Positions 51,792 to 63,230 of a stretch of 64,000 nt of DNA are shown here, one piece after another; the first letter of the stretch is position 1; every line of letters begins with the position of its first letter. The position numbers were made by a program, and so were the translations under genes. The stretch comes from Istiophorus platypterus (taxonomy: Eukaryota; Chordata; Actinopteri; Istiophoriformes; Istiophoridae), in assembly GCA_016859345.1 (NCBI GenBank), contig CM029131.1, forward strand, positions 6,927,320 to 6,991,319, given 5' to 3'. Under the pieces are notes generated by a model. The model worked only from the letters and a program-made list of their open reading frames with translations. It searched no databases and had not been told where the DNA came from.

Positions 51792-54700
51792 GTAGAGCAC
51801 CCACATATGTTTTTGTACTGGGTCCCACTGAAGCTTTTAGTGGACACTTATGGAGGCCTTTTGCATCCCTCTGAATTAAAAAACAAAAAATCAATCTTAA
51901 TAACCCAGATCTCATTTTGTAGTTCTAGCCATCCTTCCTATTAGTGATGATAACATTGCACTCACCATTTTATTTACTGAGATCAGACCCAGACGAACAG
52001 ACAGGTTGTAAACAAACCCCCAGGTTAGCCAAACAAATTTACAGAGAATAAATGAGGATGAACAGGAAAACTATTACCCAGAGTGTCAGTTGTGAACATA
52101 CACCACTTTACAGACTTCAACATTTTCCTGTGCAGTGTGGAGTTTTTTCAGATGTACTCACTTTGAGTTTTAACTCCAGTTGAAGTGGTTTGCTGACCCT
52201 GTAATTACAACCTGTTGAGTCATCTCACTGCTTGTATCTTGCCCTGCTAGAGTTTTCCCTGTGTTCCTAGACTTTACCAATAACCCCAGTGAGTTTAATG
52301 TTACCGTTTCTAAAAACATGATGGCGAAAGGAAAAAGAAAAAAGCTGAAGTTGTAATAAACTGGAATTTTCATTATTTTTCATTATTTTTACATTATAGT
52401 TTTGTGGCTACTGAGGGTAAAGTTTTCAAATTTGTGATGGGTTATATAACTGGAGCAAGTTTCAAGGGTCCCCTGATTGATTTTCATACAGTACGAGAAT
52501 GAGTGGGAACAAGTGGCGGCCTGGAATGAAAGGAAAAATAAATCTAAAACATACAATTGTTTAGTGGGTAGAAAATAGTTTATGATATGGTCCTTTAAGG
52601 CAAAAAAACTCAAAAACAAAAACACAGCAGTGACTGTTTCTAACCAAAGATGGAGACGAAAGCAGAATATAATGGAATCTTTCAGGTCGATATTTATTTT
52701 TTTCTTTTTAATGAAATTTCTCCCGACTTTATCTAACCAGGGGTTCTTTGAATTATCATTTTACCCAGAACAGTACCTTTAGTTGAGAGCAGTTTTTTTC
52801 CCTGTGAGGAGCTTAGCAGGAATGTTTTTCTTTTTTTCTTTGAAATTAATTTTCTTTGTTTTTTTGGTTCTATTTCTTCACCTCGTTTTATTTGTCCACA
52901 CTCTGCCCCCTCTTTCTGATGTCGTTTCCTCTTGTCTGCTCTTCCTCTGCACTTCTCGCCTCGCTGTCTCATTTCCTGTCTTTCTTCGAGGCCAATACGC
53001 CTCCCTCTGCTCGGCTTCCCTCGACCTCTGACTCCCATTGACCCCAAATGGCCTCCTCACATCAGCACTGCAGCCGCCTTATCTATATCACTCAGTTCTC
53101 ACTTCAAGTTGTAAGTGCATCAGGAAAAAAAAACATCCACTTTCAGCACTTTGGAGATTCCTTCACTTGGCCTCAATATCTGGCCCCCCCTTCACATGTC
53201 ACCGTACCTCCTGGCCCTTGTCACTGCTCCCAGATCTGCACGGCACTACGAAGAGGCACAGAGACGAGTGTGGCGTTGTAGATAAACGGCTGGTCTGGGA
53301 TCGGGGTGGCGGGGCAGCGGCTCCCCAAAGTGCCTTCAGAAGTAGTTTTCAGACAGCTGCTGATGCGGATAGCGCTCCGACAGAATGGCCCAGTAAGATC
53401 TCCAGCTGGCAGCGAAACAGGTTTCTGGGACAAGATACCACATAAGAGGAAGAAAGACGTGAAGGAAGTGAGACAGACAGTTGTGTGGCTGGGGGGGTGA
53501 AAAGAAGACATTGGGTGAACAAGCGCAAAAAGGGAGAGAACCTAGGAGGGAAGAAATGAACAGTGTTGAACAATAGAGAGATCGAAAGAGGCGGAATAAG
53601 AGGAGAAAGAGAAAATTGAAAAGTGGAGACACACAGCAGGAACATAATACATGAGGGTGTCTGTCTGTGTCTGTGTGTCTCCTCCTCAATGTTGAATTAT
53701 GCTAATGAAAAGCAGCTAAGGGGCCTGATGAGACTTTGCAGCGCCAGGCCGGTGCAGAGGAGGGAACCTGGGCGTCCCCCGAGTCTGACTGACACACAAA
53801 AACACACACAGGCGCTTCACACACACAGTCACACAGCAGGCAATAAAGGGAGGAGATGAAGAAGAGTCACGGAGAGATCTAACCTATTTCCTTTAAAGAG
53901 TTTTGGCTGCTGTCAGGGCCCAGGGCCTCAATTATATAAAAAAAAAATGTTCTTTGACTTTATTCCTGATCCTGTCATATGATCATTTCAAAGCATCTGG
54001 TAAAGAAAACAAATTAAAATTACATGTAGCTTGCTACTGCTGCTTACATGGAGAATGAGGAATTAATAGGGAATATCACAGACACCCACTGATTTTGGCA
54101 TAAACATCAATTTTTGATGACATCCTTGGATTTGATGCTGGCACAAAATTCCTGTGTGCGTGAGCATGTGTGCGTGCGTGTGTGCACATTCTGCCATCCC
54201 AGTCTGCAATTGAGGTCAGGCCAGACGGTGCCTTGTTAATGAGATGGGGTCAAAGGGCGGCGCTGACCATAATGGGCCGATCATCTACACACACACACAC
54301 ATACACACACAGACACAGACACCAAGAGTCTTTTGTGCATGTGTGTCACAAAGTGTCTCCATCTTTATGGTTTTTTTCCCCCCTATTTTGCCCTTTGCAT
54401 TGCTTTCTTCATTTGATCCTCTCTCCTCTTCTCTTTTGCTTGCACATCCACTCCCTCTCTCTCTCTCTCTCTCCCTCCAGGGCACTATTCTGTGTTGCCT
54501 CTCGACAAGAGGCTGCTATTTAAAACACTTAGAAGTGATTTAGTGCCCACAGAGGCTATTCCATTAGCTGCTCTATGTATTTATCATGGCTCTCCCTCTC
54601 TCACTAGATTGCTAACTCCACAATTTTCTTGCCCCCCCCCTCCAATTTCTCTCTCTTTTTAATTCTCTTATTCTCTCTCTCTCTCTCTTACATATCATAC

Positions 54701-55043
54701 CTCTCCCAAATCTCCTCTGTTCTCTTCTCCTAGAACTCTATTGGTTTACCAGTCTTGTATGTGTTACTTTATGAAAGATTCGTGCTCTGTACCTCCCCTC
54801 TAGTATTTTAATATAAGTTGTTATTCTTAAGGCTTTTGCAAGTGACATGACTCTAAAAGGCTGCATTTTTCTATGATACTAGTCCAGATAAAATGAAAAT
54901 AAAATACCTTTATTTTGAAAATGTCTATTAGTTTGATACTTCTCCTAATTGCATTAACACCATGTCAGGGAAGCTGACTTTAGGTATTTTTGTTCTTTTA
55001 TTCAAACGCTAATAACAGCCTCACGGTCACTTTTTCCCAACAG
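51792..55043. other. Intron within PDZ3
   Basis: No gene was recognised. There are pyrimidine-rich stretches around 52790-53030, a GC-richer part at 53030-53420 with overlapping spurious frames, AT-rich DNA at 53930-54120, and CT tracts at 54455-54478 and 54675-54688. The acceptor is ctttttcccaacag at 55043. Confidence 0.7.
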
Positions 55044-55214
55044 GACGGTCGGTTGAGCGTGAATGACCAGCTGATAGCAGTAAACGGCGAGTCGCTGATT
55101 GGACGCTCCAACCACGCTGCCATGGAGACACTGAGACGCTCCATGTCGTCAGAGGGGAACGCCAGGGGCACCATCCAGCTCGTAGTGCTGCGAGCTCCCA
55201 GACTGGTACAGCAG
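55044..55214 (+). CDS. pard3b: pard3b exon: second half of PDZ3
   Basis: The exon has fifty-seven codons in phase 0 on both sides: DGRLSVNDQLIAVNGESLIG, RSNHAAMETLRRSMSSEGNA, RGTIQLVVLRAPRLVQQ. Mammalian PARD3B reads DGRLRMNDQLIAVNGESLLGKSNHEAMETLRRSMSMEGNIRGMIQLVILRRPERP, so all of the PDZ core is conserved, including the ligand-groove helix AAMETLRRSM. The last seven residues (APRLVQQ) leave the domain. Donor: CAG followed by GTATTA at 55215. An alternative donor inside the exon (CTG followed by GTACAG at 55206) would remove three residues and is weaker. Confidence 0.97.
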
Positions 55215-56578
55215 GTATTAAGTTCTATGCTATAGTCAACATAATGGAATACTGAGAGTCGTATTCCAAGCAGGGAAAGCTTAATGGTTGAAATAGTGTA
55301 CATTTTACACATTTGTTAAGATGATTTCAACCCATCTGAACTGGAAATCAAACTAGCTATTAAGAAAAACAACATTAACAGAAGGGAATGACATTTTTAG
55401 GTCATGCAAGTGCTTAGCTTTGGAAAGTCTTGAAAAAGACAGGGAGGATGATGATCGCAGGGACCCTGCCTGTATCTTCTCAGAGTTCTAAAGGATTTAA
55501 TTGGCAGAGTGATATTGTTTATATTATCAAAACACACAATTTTATTTATTCTTACACTCATGGAAAAATCAGGAAGCTTACTCTGCTAGTATTAAGAAAG
55601 TCCTACTTGATTTGAGAAATGGTATCAGTTGCACTTGAATCAGATGAAATTAATATTTCTTCTACTTTTTATACAAAAAAATGCACATCTCAAATTGATG
55701 TTGTTGCACATCTTTTTAATGACCAACTGTGTCCCTGTTATTTACTGAATTACTTTGCTTGTGCAGCTTTGGTAGATGTGGGGCAACATGTTAAAAATTT
55801 TAGATTCCCAGAGTTTGGTTAGATGAATTTTCGTCACATGAAACATTTAGGAGTGCTTATGCATTATGGAATCATATGCACAGCCTGATTTGTTCAAAGA
55901 TTATTTATAAGTAGCTTCCACAGTTTTGAGAGCCAAATCAATGACATGTATCATTTGCACTAGGATCATTTCTCTCCTCTGTTAAGATCATTTGAGGCTT
56001 ACAGAAGAAAAAAGATAAACTGTACAGTATATACTATAAGCCTCTGAACTAAATGTTGATCAGCAATATGAAATCAGGTTGAAGCACTTCACAAACCCAG
56101 TTAAACAGACTTTAGAATGATAAGGATGCTGCTGTTTCTTTCTCTTGCCAGTATTCAAAGGGCCTTGAGTCGAGTTATTGTAGTGAAGATTGGTAACGCA
56201 TCTCCTGCTCCTAACAATATAAACACAGTTGGATAAAAATACTGAAAACATCAGAATAAAGGCTGCCTCTATGACAGTGACTGTCATGCTGTAAGATTTA
56301 TTTGGGCGATAAGTTGGTGATTTAGCAGTTTCAAGATTAAGGTAACACTTTATCAAGTAGAAGCAGGTAAAATAAGTTTCTTATTCAGGAGCTCTTTGAT
56401 TAAGGCAAGTGTGTTGTTAATTGACACAACAATAACTGTTGCAAAAGATGAAAACAGTTGCATCAGTCGGAGAACAACGGAAAACTTTCAGCGACTCCAT
56501 CAACTGGTTAATAACCAAGACAGTTCATACAATTTTTTTTTTCTAGAAAGTATAGTCTTATTTTGCTTTTTTAAACAG
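55215..56578. other. Intron before the last exon seen
   Basis: AT-rich, with no gene. A near-palindrome ATGACAGTGACTGTCAT lies at 56271-56287. It ends ttttgcttttttaaacag at 56578, a good acceptor. Confidence 0.75.
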
Positions 56579-57421
56579 ATTGGCAGTGCCAACCCTGCAA
56601 CCGGCACAGCTGCAAATGTCTCCACCACCCATCAGTCCAACCCCCAAACAGGCTTCGGCAATCAGGTACGAGTGGGTGAGGCCTGCCACCAGCAGCAGCC
56701 GCCTCTGCCTCGCCGCTCCTCCTCCCTCCTCCCCGCACTGAGGAGGCGAGCGACCGAGCCGCTGTCCCACAGCCACAGGCAGCGTTACGCACAGCGGCCG
56801 GGGGAGACGCACACCAGATACACCTATGGCTTTAACCAAACGGAGAAGCGTACGGGTTACACGTTTGGCTTCACACAAAGGGATAAAGAGTACAGTGATG
56901 ATGAAGGGGGGGGCGCGCAAAATGATGTGTACAGACCGAGTACGAGGTGTGAGTTTGGGTTTGTCTCTCACAGCCAGACACTGAGCAGCTTAAACAGAAC
57001 CACTGAGGGAAACTTAAACAGGGAAAGGTACGAATGCGGATACACTCAGGGACACACACGGAGCCGAATGCTTGCAGACACGCAGGGCCACGCCGCGCTC
57101 GATAACATGCACGCTCGCTCGTTTGTTGACGCTCAAGGCAACACACGAGGCCGCAGGTCCAGGCACTCGCGCAGCCGCACGCTGGACGCCATCCACAGCC
57201 ATGACAGCGCCCAGAGTAATAGTTACACCGAAAACATTAGGGCCATGGCGGGGCAGATGTATGGAGACCCATCCGTACACAGCAGGATACCCACCCGCCG
57301 TCAGGGCAACAGACACACACACAGATCTCCAGACATGTATGTAGACGCACACTCCCATAACTACGCACACAACCGGGCTCTCACCAGACAACACCGCCTC
57401 CAGCTCTCTGGTGGACTTTGA
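56579..57421 (+). CDS. pard3b: pard3b C-terminal exon with a long alternative tail
   Basis: From the acceptor at 56578 the frame set by PDZ3 stays open for 280 codons to a TGA at 57419-57421. The first 29 codons (IGSANPATGTAANVSTTHQS, then NPQTGFGNQ) end at a donor-like CAG followed by GTACGA at 56666, so a short internal exon is one possible form. Read on, the tail contains QQQPPLPRRSSSLLPALRRR (class II SH3-ligand pattern PPLPRR, basic phosphorylation-type RRSS). It then has four YxxGF/Y-like repeats: YTYGF at 56819, YTFGF at 56858, CEFGF at 56948 and YECGY at 57029. An Arg/His/Ser-rich end closes with LSGGL. I recognise no family for it. An aPKC-binding region is absent, so this isoform would be a short PARD3B ending soon after PDZ3. 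Confidence 0.68.
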   Translation: MGSANPATGTAANVSTTHQSNPQTGFGNQVRVGEACHQQQPPLPRRSSSLLPALRRRATEPLSHSHRQRYAQRPGETHTRYTYGFNQTEKRTGYTFGFTQRDKEYSDDEGGGAQNDVYRPSTRCEFGFVSHSQTLSSLNRTTEGNLNRERYECGYTQGHTRSRMLADTQGHAALDNMHARSFVDAQGNTRGRRSRHSRSRTLDAIHSHDSAQSNSYTENIRAMAGQMYGDPSVHSRIPTRRQGNRHTHRSPDMYVDAHSHNYAHNRALTRQHRLQLSGGL

Positions 57422-58150
57422 TGCAGTGTGTGTGTGTGCATGAATGTGTTTGACAGAGTGTGTATGCTGCAAAAAAGGTGCAAGTGACACTTTGGCTGCG
57501 AAATTACGAAAGTTGTTGAGCTCTTGCAGGTGGTTAAAAGGGCACATTTGTAATTACAAAACTAAAAATCTGGGTTGAACTGAGCAAAATCCTGAATTAA
57601 AATCATTATCTTTCTGAAGCTCTATAATATTATGAATGGCTCCTGTTATATTTTAAATGAAATGATGAAGAAAATGTCACTCTTTTTTTCTCATTTGCTC
57701 CAGATCCTTGATGTGTAAATACACTTGGTTTTTCATGATTCGTGGTGTGGAAGCATATTAATCAGGCTGAAAGCTTTCCCTTTGCAAGCACCACTAATTG
57801 TCAAGCCATTAACTTTTAGCTCTCTCTTTTTTAAAAATTACCCATAAACTCGGTGCAATACTAAATTCTTTGCTGTGTACAATCTCCTTTCTGTCATGTT
57901 GGTTTTAACTCACTAAAATTAGCTGTAACTCTGATTTTATTTTATTTTATTTTCATAGTTTCTCTTCAAACCACTGGCTTGTTTACAGACTGTAAGGTCT
58001 GAATCTGCTCTTTCCTGTTTTGTCTGTTTGTGTAAAGTTTTGTATTAACTTTTCCTTTTTAATTTCCATATTTTTTGAGGCAATGTACTCTTGCTTTCCT
58101 GTCTCACCTGCCTGTTTCTCCTCTTTTGAATAAAGCCAATCTGAAGTTTC
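57422..58150 (+). other. pard3b: Probable 3' untranslated region of the short pard3b form
   Basis: After the TGA the sequence becomes clearly AT-rich and loses open frame. It includes a TTTTATTTTATTTTATTTT run near 57935-57953. It leads to a canonical polyadenylation signal at 58129, with the cleavage site expected within about 30 bases. Confidence 0.6.
58129..58134 (+). promoter_or_regulatory. pard3b: Polyadenylation signal AATAAA
   Basis: AATAAA is followed 25 to 45 bases later by TGCCTGTCTGTCTGTTTCTC, a GU/U-rich downstream element. Both parts of a vertebrate cleavage and polyadenylation site are therefore present at the right spacing, about 710 bases after the stop codon. Confidence 0.65.
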
Positions 58151-60490
58151 CTGCATGCCTGTCTGTCTGTTTCTCTGTTGGGTTTTCAGCTGCAGCCTTC
58201 ACCTTTGCTTCACTGCCTGTTTATTAAATGACATTTGGTTCCCTGTTTCCTCTGTTTTGGCCTCAGCGTCTCTTGTCTTTTCTTTTTCTTTTTGTTGTTT
58301 TTTTTTTAATCCCTTGTTACTCACCCAAAACAGAAACCAGGACGTATTTCCTATAAGATAAACAACAGAAAATTCCCACATTAAGATTCATCACATCCAG
58401 TCATGATTCATTCTATGAACATAAAGATACCAAAATTTGTAAGTTAGCAGAGTCACACATTCACAGCAATATGTAGAATGATGAACAAGTGTAAGTTATA
58501 CCTAATGAAAACTGACACAAGAGTAAAATCAGTATTCATGAATTCCCCATGTAGCTGTGAAACACTCCCTTTAAGATGTGATAAATGTGTTAAAAAACAG
58601 ACTGCATGGGACGCGTTAACCTTTGCTTATTTTTATCTCTTTCTCCTTTGTGTTGAAGTGCTGTTATTTAAAAAAAAGAAAAAAAACAACTTTCCCATGA
58701 ACCTCTTAATGTGCCCCCCCCAAAAAAAAATCTTTGCTTTTCATTGCCTGCTTCTTTAATCCCTTGTGGTAAACGTGTGAGCAATTTTAGAATCAATCAC
58801 AAAGTCACACAAGAAATTGTGTTCCTCTTGCACAAAGCAGCACAAATTCCTGGATGGGTGGACTGATGGAGATATCAAGGATGACAGATGGTGAAAAATA
58901 GCTGTTTCTTAGTAAAGTCTGTCTATTCAGCTCCATGTTGAACCATGACTGGTTATTTCAAAAGCTTGAAAAGATGTTTCACGGCAGTTAAAGCCTGGTG
59001 ATAATGTTTTTGTGCATAAGAGAGAGAATAAAAATAGGAGGGTTAGAGGGCTGACTGCCATTGACCTACCCATTGTGGCGTTTCCATCTCATCTACGCTT
59101 TACTCCGGTGTGTGTGTGTGTGTTTTAAGCATCCAAGCCTGCAGATAAACGCTATAAAACCTAGTTCAGAGTTCAGTATATATCTGCATAGTCCTCTCAT
59201 CACTAAACAGCCTGTCTGGTGACACCATGGGGCAGCGTGATAAAACAAACGCTCCCTAAAGTAAAACTCCCTGAGCCCCTCAGCGTCCCTCCTTTCTCTA
59301 GTCTCTGTCTAGAGCGTTAGGGCTAGACGGTATAAACCTTAAATCATAATCACGATAAAGGAACCCAATTTAACTCAATGAATGTAATTATTTTTTTAAA
59401 TACATCGAGAAATAACAGTATATTCCTTCTCCCCCCTTGTACTAAATAATAGCCGTCTAGCCAATTACAGATTCTGGACTACTGGTCAGAAGTCACTGGT
59501 TGTTGTAGCTGTTCGGTGTCATTATATGAGATTCTTACACTTTATTGACATTGGTTAGGAGTAAATCTAGGTTGGTTAAAGATCCATAATGTCATTAATT
59601 TTCCATTAAAGTAGTAGTATTTTTTTGATTTCATTTGTAAGGTTTAATGTAAATTGCATAAACGTTTGCTCTCATGTGTGTCATATTGAATGATTACTTG
59701 GCGCATCTCTTTCTTTCAGATGAGCGCTTAAAATCAGGTCATCGTTTTCCGACTAGCACTAGAGAATATTAACATCTTACCCCATATCGACCAGTTCTTG
59801 AAAGAATGGTTAGAAGTGTTTATTTGCATCCACACATTTGTTGGAAAGTCTCACACTCATTTTTGGCAAATGTTTAACAGCTCTCATAGATTTAGCTGGA
59901 AAATTAGATGATAACAGCTTGTCTCGCTCTCTCTTTATCCGTCCTTCTCTCCTCTTTTGACTGCAAACCATAACATCCCTATTGAAACATAATTGGAGCA
60001 TTAAGCGGAGGCGGCCTGAATATGAAGTATTACTTTATCATTCAGTCAGTCAAACTGTATTTGTACGGCACCTTTCATTCAGGTTAGTTCCATTTAAAGT
60101 ACTGAAAAGTAAGTGTCCATTAATAAGTAGAAAGATGAGGGGAGACTAATGCGCACGAAAAACCTACAAAGAAAGAGCTAGAAATAATATTAGATATTAA
60201 AATTAAGAACAAACAGGAAAAAAACAGAGCATTGGTCTTTCTCTGTTCTTTCTATTGCTCTTTTGCTCTCCTTCTGGAGCCAAGTGATATGTGGGTGGGT
60301 TGGGTGACACATTCGGGTGAGGCAGGGCTAAGCCTCTCAGAAGCCTATTGTATGCAGCTGTATGTTGGCGCTGGCTGGATAGATGGATCCCCCCCTGTTT
60401 ACTTATTGTTGTGGGATTAAGATATCTGACTGCCTGTCTACCAGGCTGCTTCAAAAGCCTCGGGCGAGCCATCAGTTTGTGGAGAGCGAG

Positions 60491-60539
60491 GGATGGATGG
60501 ATGGATGGATGGATGGATGGATGGATGGATGGATGGATG
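60491..60539. repeat. (GGAT)n microsatellite
   Basis: Twelve GGAT/ATGG units in a row, read in one frame as Met-Asp-Gly-Trp repeats. Not coding. Confidence 0.97.
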
Positions 60540-60851
60540 TGATTTATGTGATTTATGTGTCATATGCAGAGGAGCTGTCAGAATTTTGTGTTCAAATGCA
60601 TATGACACACACATATGAGCTCAAAGTGATTGACAGCGGTGATGCGCTGACATATTAAGATGTATGGTAGGTACTAATGATACCCCAGGGACTCAGTGAC
60701 ATTGTGAATACACCCCACCCAAAGCTTTGAAATGAGGAAGCTACGGGTACACCTTTCATTATTGCACGCTGTGTCTTAGGATCCTTTTTCTCTCTTTTTT
60801 TTTTTCATCACTCTTAAATAAGTGTGTATTGTAGGTGTGTGTCTGTTTTCG

Positions 60852-60855
<4 letters not shown>

Positions 60856-60924
<69 letters not shown>
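60856..60924. repeat. (GT)n microsatellite
   Basis: A pure GT array of about 69 bases. Confidence 0.97.
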
Positions 60925-60925
<1 letters not shown>

Positions 60926-62164
60926 CAGCTGTAGCTCCCTTCACTTTGACCAGACAGGGCTTCTTTCATCCTCCACTAGCACCGATACCCAACCAGCACT
61001 GCCATTCCCTATCTCCATCTGTAGGCTGGGGGTCCTTTGTAGTGCTGGATGGCTGTTCGATAACATTCCTGTCAGTGCTCTCGGGATTATCTTAATTACT
61101 TTGTTGTCAATTGTGCACATGAAGAGAGTTGCCATTTTTTTTCCCCATTTACAGAGTGTCGAAATCCTTTTTTCAAATGGATTGCCACAGGCGATTCAAA
61201 CATATATAGACTTATGTTTTGTTTTTTCTACCTCATTTCCGAATCTGTGATGTGATGATAAAAATCTAAAGCACAGGATCATTCTTATAATCTGTATTCC
61301 ACAGTATATATATTTTCCTCCTTCCTCACTAAAGAGTTAGATTTGTCTTGAAAAAGTCTGAGCAGACAACACATTTCTCTCTCAGTTATGATCAACTTGA
61401 CTATTTTGTAATATTTTGTTCATCACCAACACTGCGTATCCAGTCAAAATCCTCTGAGGTTTGTTCTAAATCTGCTCATATTTCCTCAAAGCTCTGCTCC
61501 CTTATCGTTACCTGAGGAGAATCATAATTGACTGGTTGCAAGATTGGACTGCACTGCTATAAAACATGAATGTGAAATTCTCCTTTTTCTCACAGTAGAT
61601 GTGTGTTGGACCAAACTGCAGTTGCTCCATGCCAAAGAAATGTCGTTTGACGTTTGTTTGCTTTTTTCAGCAAGTAATTTTACCTGTAATATTAATGTGG
61701 AATAAATCCAGGATACAATAAATGATGAAAGTCTCTGGCAGCGTCTATTGCTGTGCTGTAGATTAAACAGTATTTTGTGAGAATAGGGTCCAACCCCCCC
61801 CCCCCCAAAGGGTGCTTTCCCACTTAACCTGTTAAACAGACACTTGTACGTTTGCCAGTTTGGTTTGGTTCATTCAGGCTGATGCGTAAGCTGCTGAAAC
61901 TCTGGTCCAGTTTGTTTGTGTTATGAATTCAATACTTAAGCCACTATTAACTCCATCTGTTGACAGCAAACTATAAGAGATATTGTATACTTAGAATATA
62001 CAACATAAATGACAACATCCCCGGTCAGTATCACTAGATTGTTATATAATTAGAAATCCTGTCCTTTTATCTTCGTTGTATTTGTTTTTAGCCAAAACAG
62101 AAAGAAGCCAATTAATTTGGAGAAAAGAAATGTTTGACTAATTAAACTAGAATGAAAGGTCCAA

Positions 62165-63230
62165 ATTAAAGAAGTAGCTGCAACAAAAGTCAGCACACAC
62201 TTCATTAGTGAAATTCCATTCTTTGTTTCCCCATTCTTTCTTTGTTTCTTTCTTTGTTCCTTTCTTTTTTCAATATTCTGTATGTCCGCCTTTCTTTTTG
62301 ATGACAGGTTGAATCCTCTGGGCACAGATGATACCAGTCCTTCACAGATCCGTAGAGAAATGTTCTGCCTTTCCTCACAAATTATTCCTTTCAGCTGCTC
62401 TTTGCTGGCGGGGTTTTTGTTTCTTAACCTTCCGCTTTAAAATACTCCAAAGGTTTTCTGTTGGATTCAAGTCAGGGGACAGACTTGGACAGTTCATAGT
62501 TTTCACTTATTTCTTCTTTAAAAACTCCTATGCGATTTTTTTTCTTTCTTTTTCACTGTGTTTGCGATCAGCAGGTGGAAAATTCCTCCTACCAAGCCTC
62601 TCAAGACTGGGAGTCATTTTTCATCCAGTTTTTGGGTACACAAACTTGCATTCATCGTGCCATTTATAAATGTCATCTCCCCTACACCTTTTTCGCACTC
62701 CTGCAGCCCCATATCAGCACGTTTCCACCATCATGTTTCACGGTTGGCGCTGCGCAGTCACTGTGGTAGGCCTGGCTGGGTCCCCACCAAACATGTTGGA
62801 CTGGTTTTGTGAATAATAGCTTTTTCTTGGACGCCATCTGTGGAGGTCGACTTCATGCAATGCCCTTCTCCCCGGCAGATCAGTCACCGAAACACCAGTT
62901 TCCGCAGATAAACCACGTGCCAAGTCGGAAGCATTTATCCATCTGTGTTTCAATGCAAGGTTGCGTAAATAGTGAATTGTGGCATCATTTGTCAGAGCAC
63001 AGACCCTGTGCCTTCTGTCATTGCTAGTATGGCTCTTCCTTTACTTCATAATTACTGCTGCAACTGTGCTCTGGCTTATGTTCAGTAGCTGACTGATGCA
63101 CTTGTACCCTCTCCCATCTTCGTCAAGCCTCACAATCTGGTTTCTCACTTGCTCAGGCAGTTCCTTACCATGTGTTGCATTAGACACAACCTGGGCCAAA
63201 ACAGAGAAAGCTGTGGAGTACACAGGTTAT
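62165..63230 (-). mobile_element. Tc1-like transposon remnant
   Basis: On the - strand, pieces of a Tc1-family transposase appear in order across broken frames. They are an N-terminal helix-turn-helix segment (KELPEQVRNQIVRLDEDGRG, then ISQLLNISQSTVAAVI, about 63045-63165), RGLSAETGVSVTDL with RALHEVDLHRWRPRKS (about 62800-62920), TVKHDGGNVLIWGC (about 62705-62746) and PSLSPDLNPTENLW (about 62454-62495), which holds the final catalytic Glu of the DDE set. Stops and indels separate them, so no active enzyme can be made. I found no matching terminal inverted repeats, so the outer limits are approximate. It belongs to a different subfamily from the copy at 10902. Confidence 0.85.

Larger units (their letters stand above)
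20540..57421 (+). other. pard3b: pard3b locus: internal to C-terminal exons
   Basis: The span covers ten supported exons of a par-3 family scaffold, all on the + strand and all bounded by AG acceptors and GT donors in matching phase except for one missing step in PDZ2. Family knowledge: PARD3B/Par3L is a cytoplasmic, cell-cortex and tight-junction scaffold with an N-terminal oligomerisation domain and three PDZ domains, related to PARD3 of the PAR-3/PAR-6/aPKC polarity complex. The exon words GIEEKSRSRRENIFQEDECI and LGIFIKSIIHGG follow PARD3B and not PARD3. The N-terminal exons lie upstream of the window. Whether the gene continues past 58150 cannot be seen here. Teleosts carry duplicates (pard3ba and pard3bb) and I cannot say which this is. 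Confidence 0.92.
58151..62164. other. Downstream or intronic sequence without a gene
   Basis: No PARD3B exon of the aPKC-binding or coiled-coil region was recognised here, nor any other gene. It contains a tetranucleotide array at 60491-60539, a TG array at 60856-60924 and a run of 13 C at 61794-61806. Whether it is a further pard3b intron or intergenic DNA cannot be decided from this window. Confidence 0.6.

Noticed and set aside
53038..53500. Several overlapping open frames in a GC-richer intronic part
   Set aside because: The frames conflict with each other, none matches PARD3B, and the flanking exons are already in phase without an extra exon.
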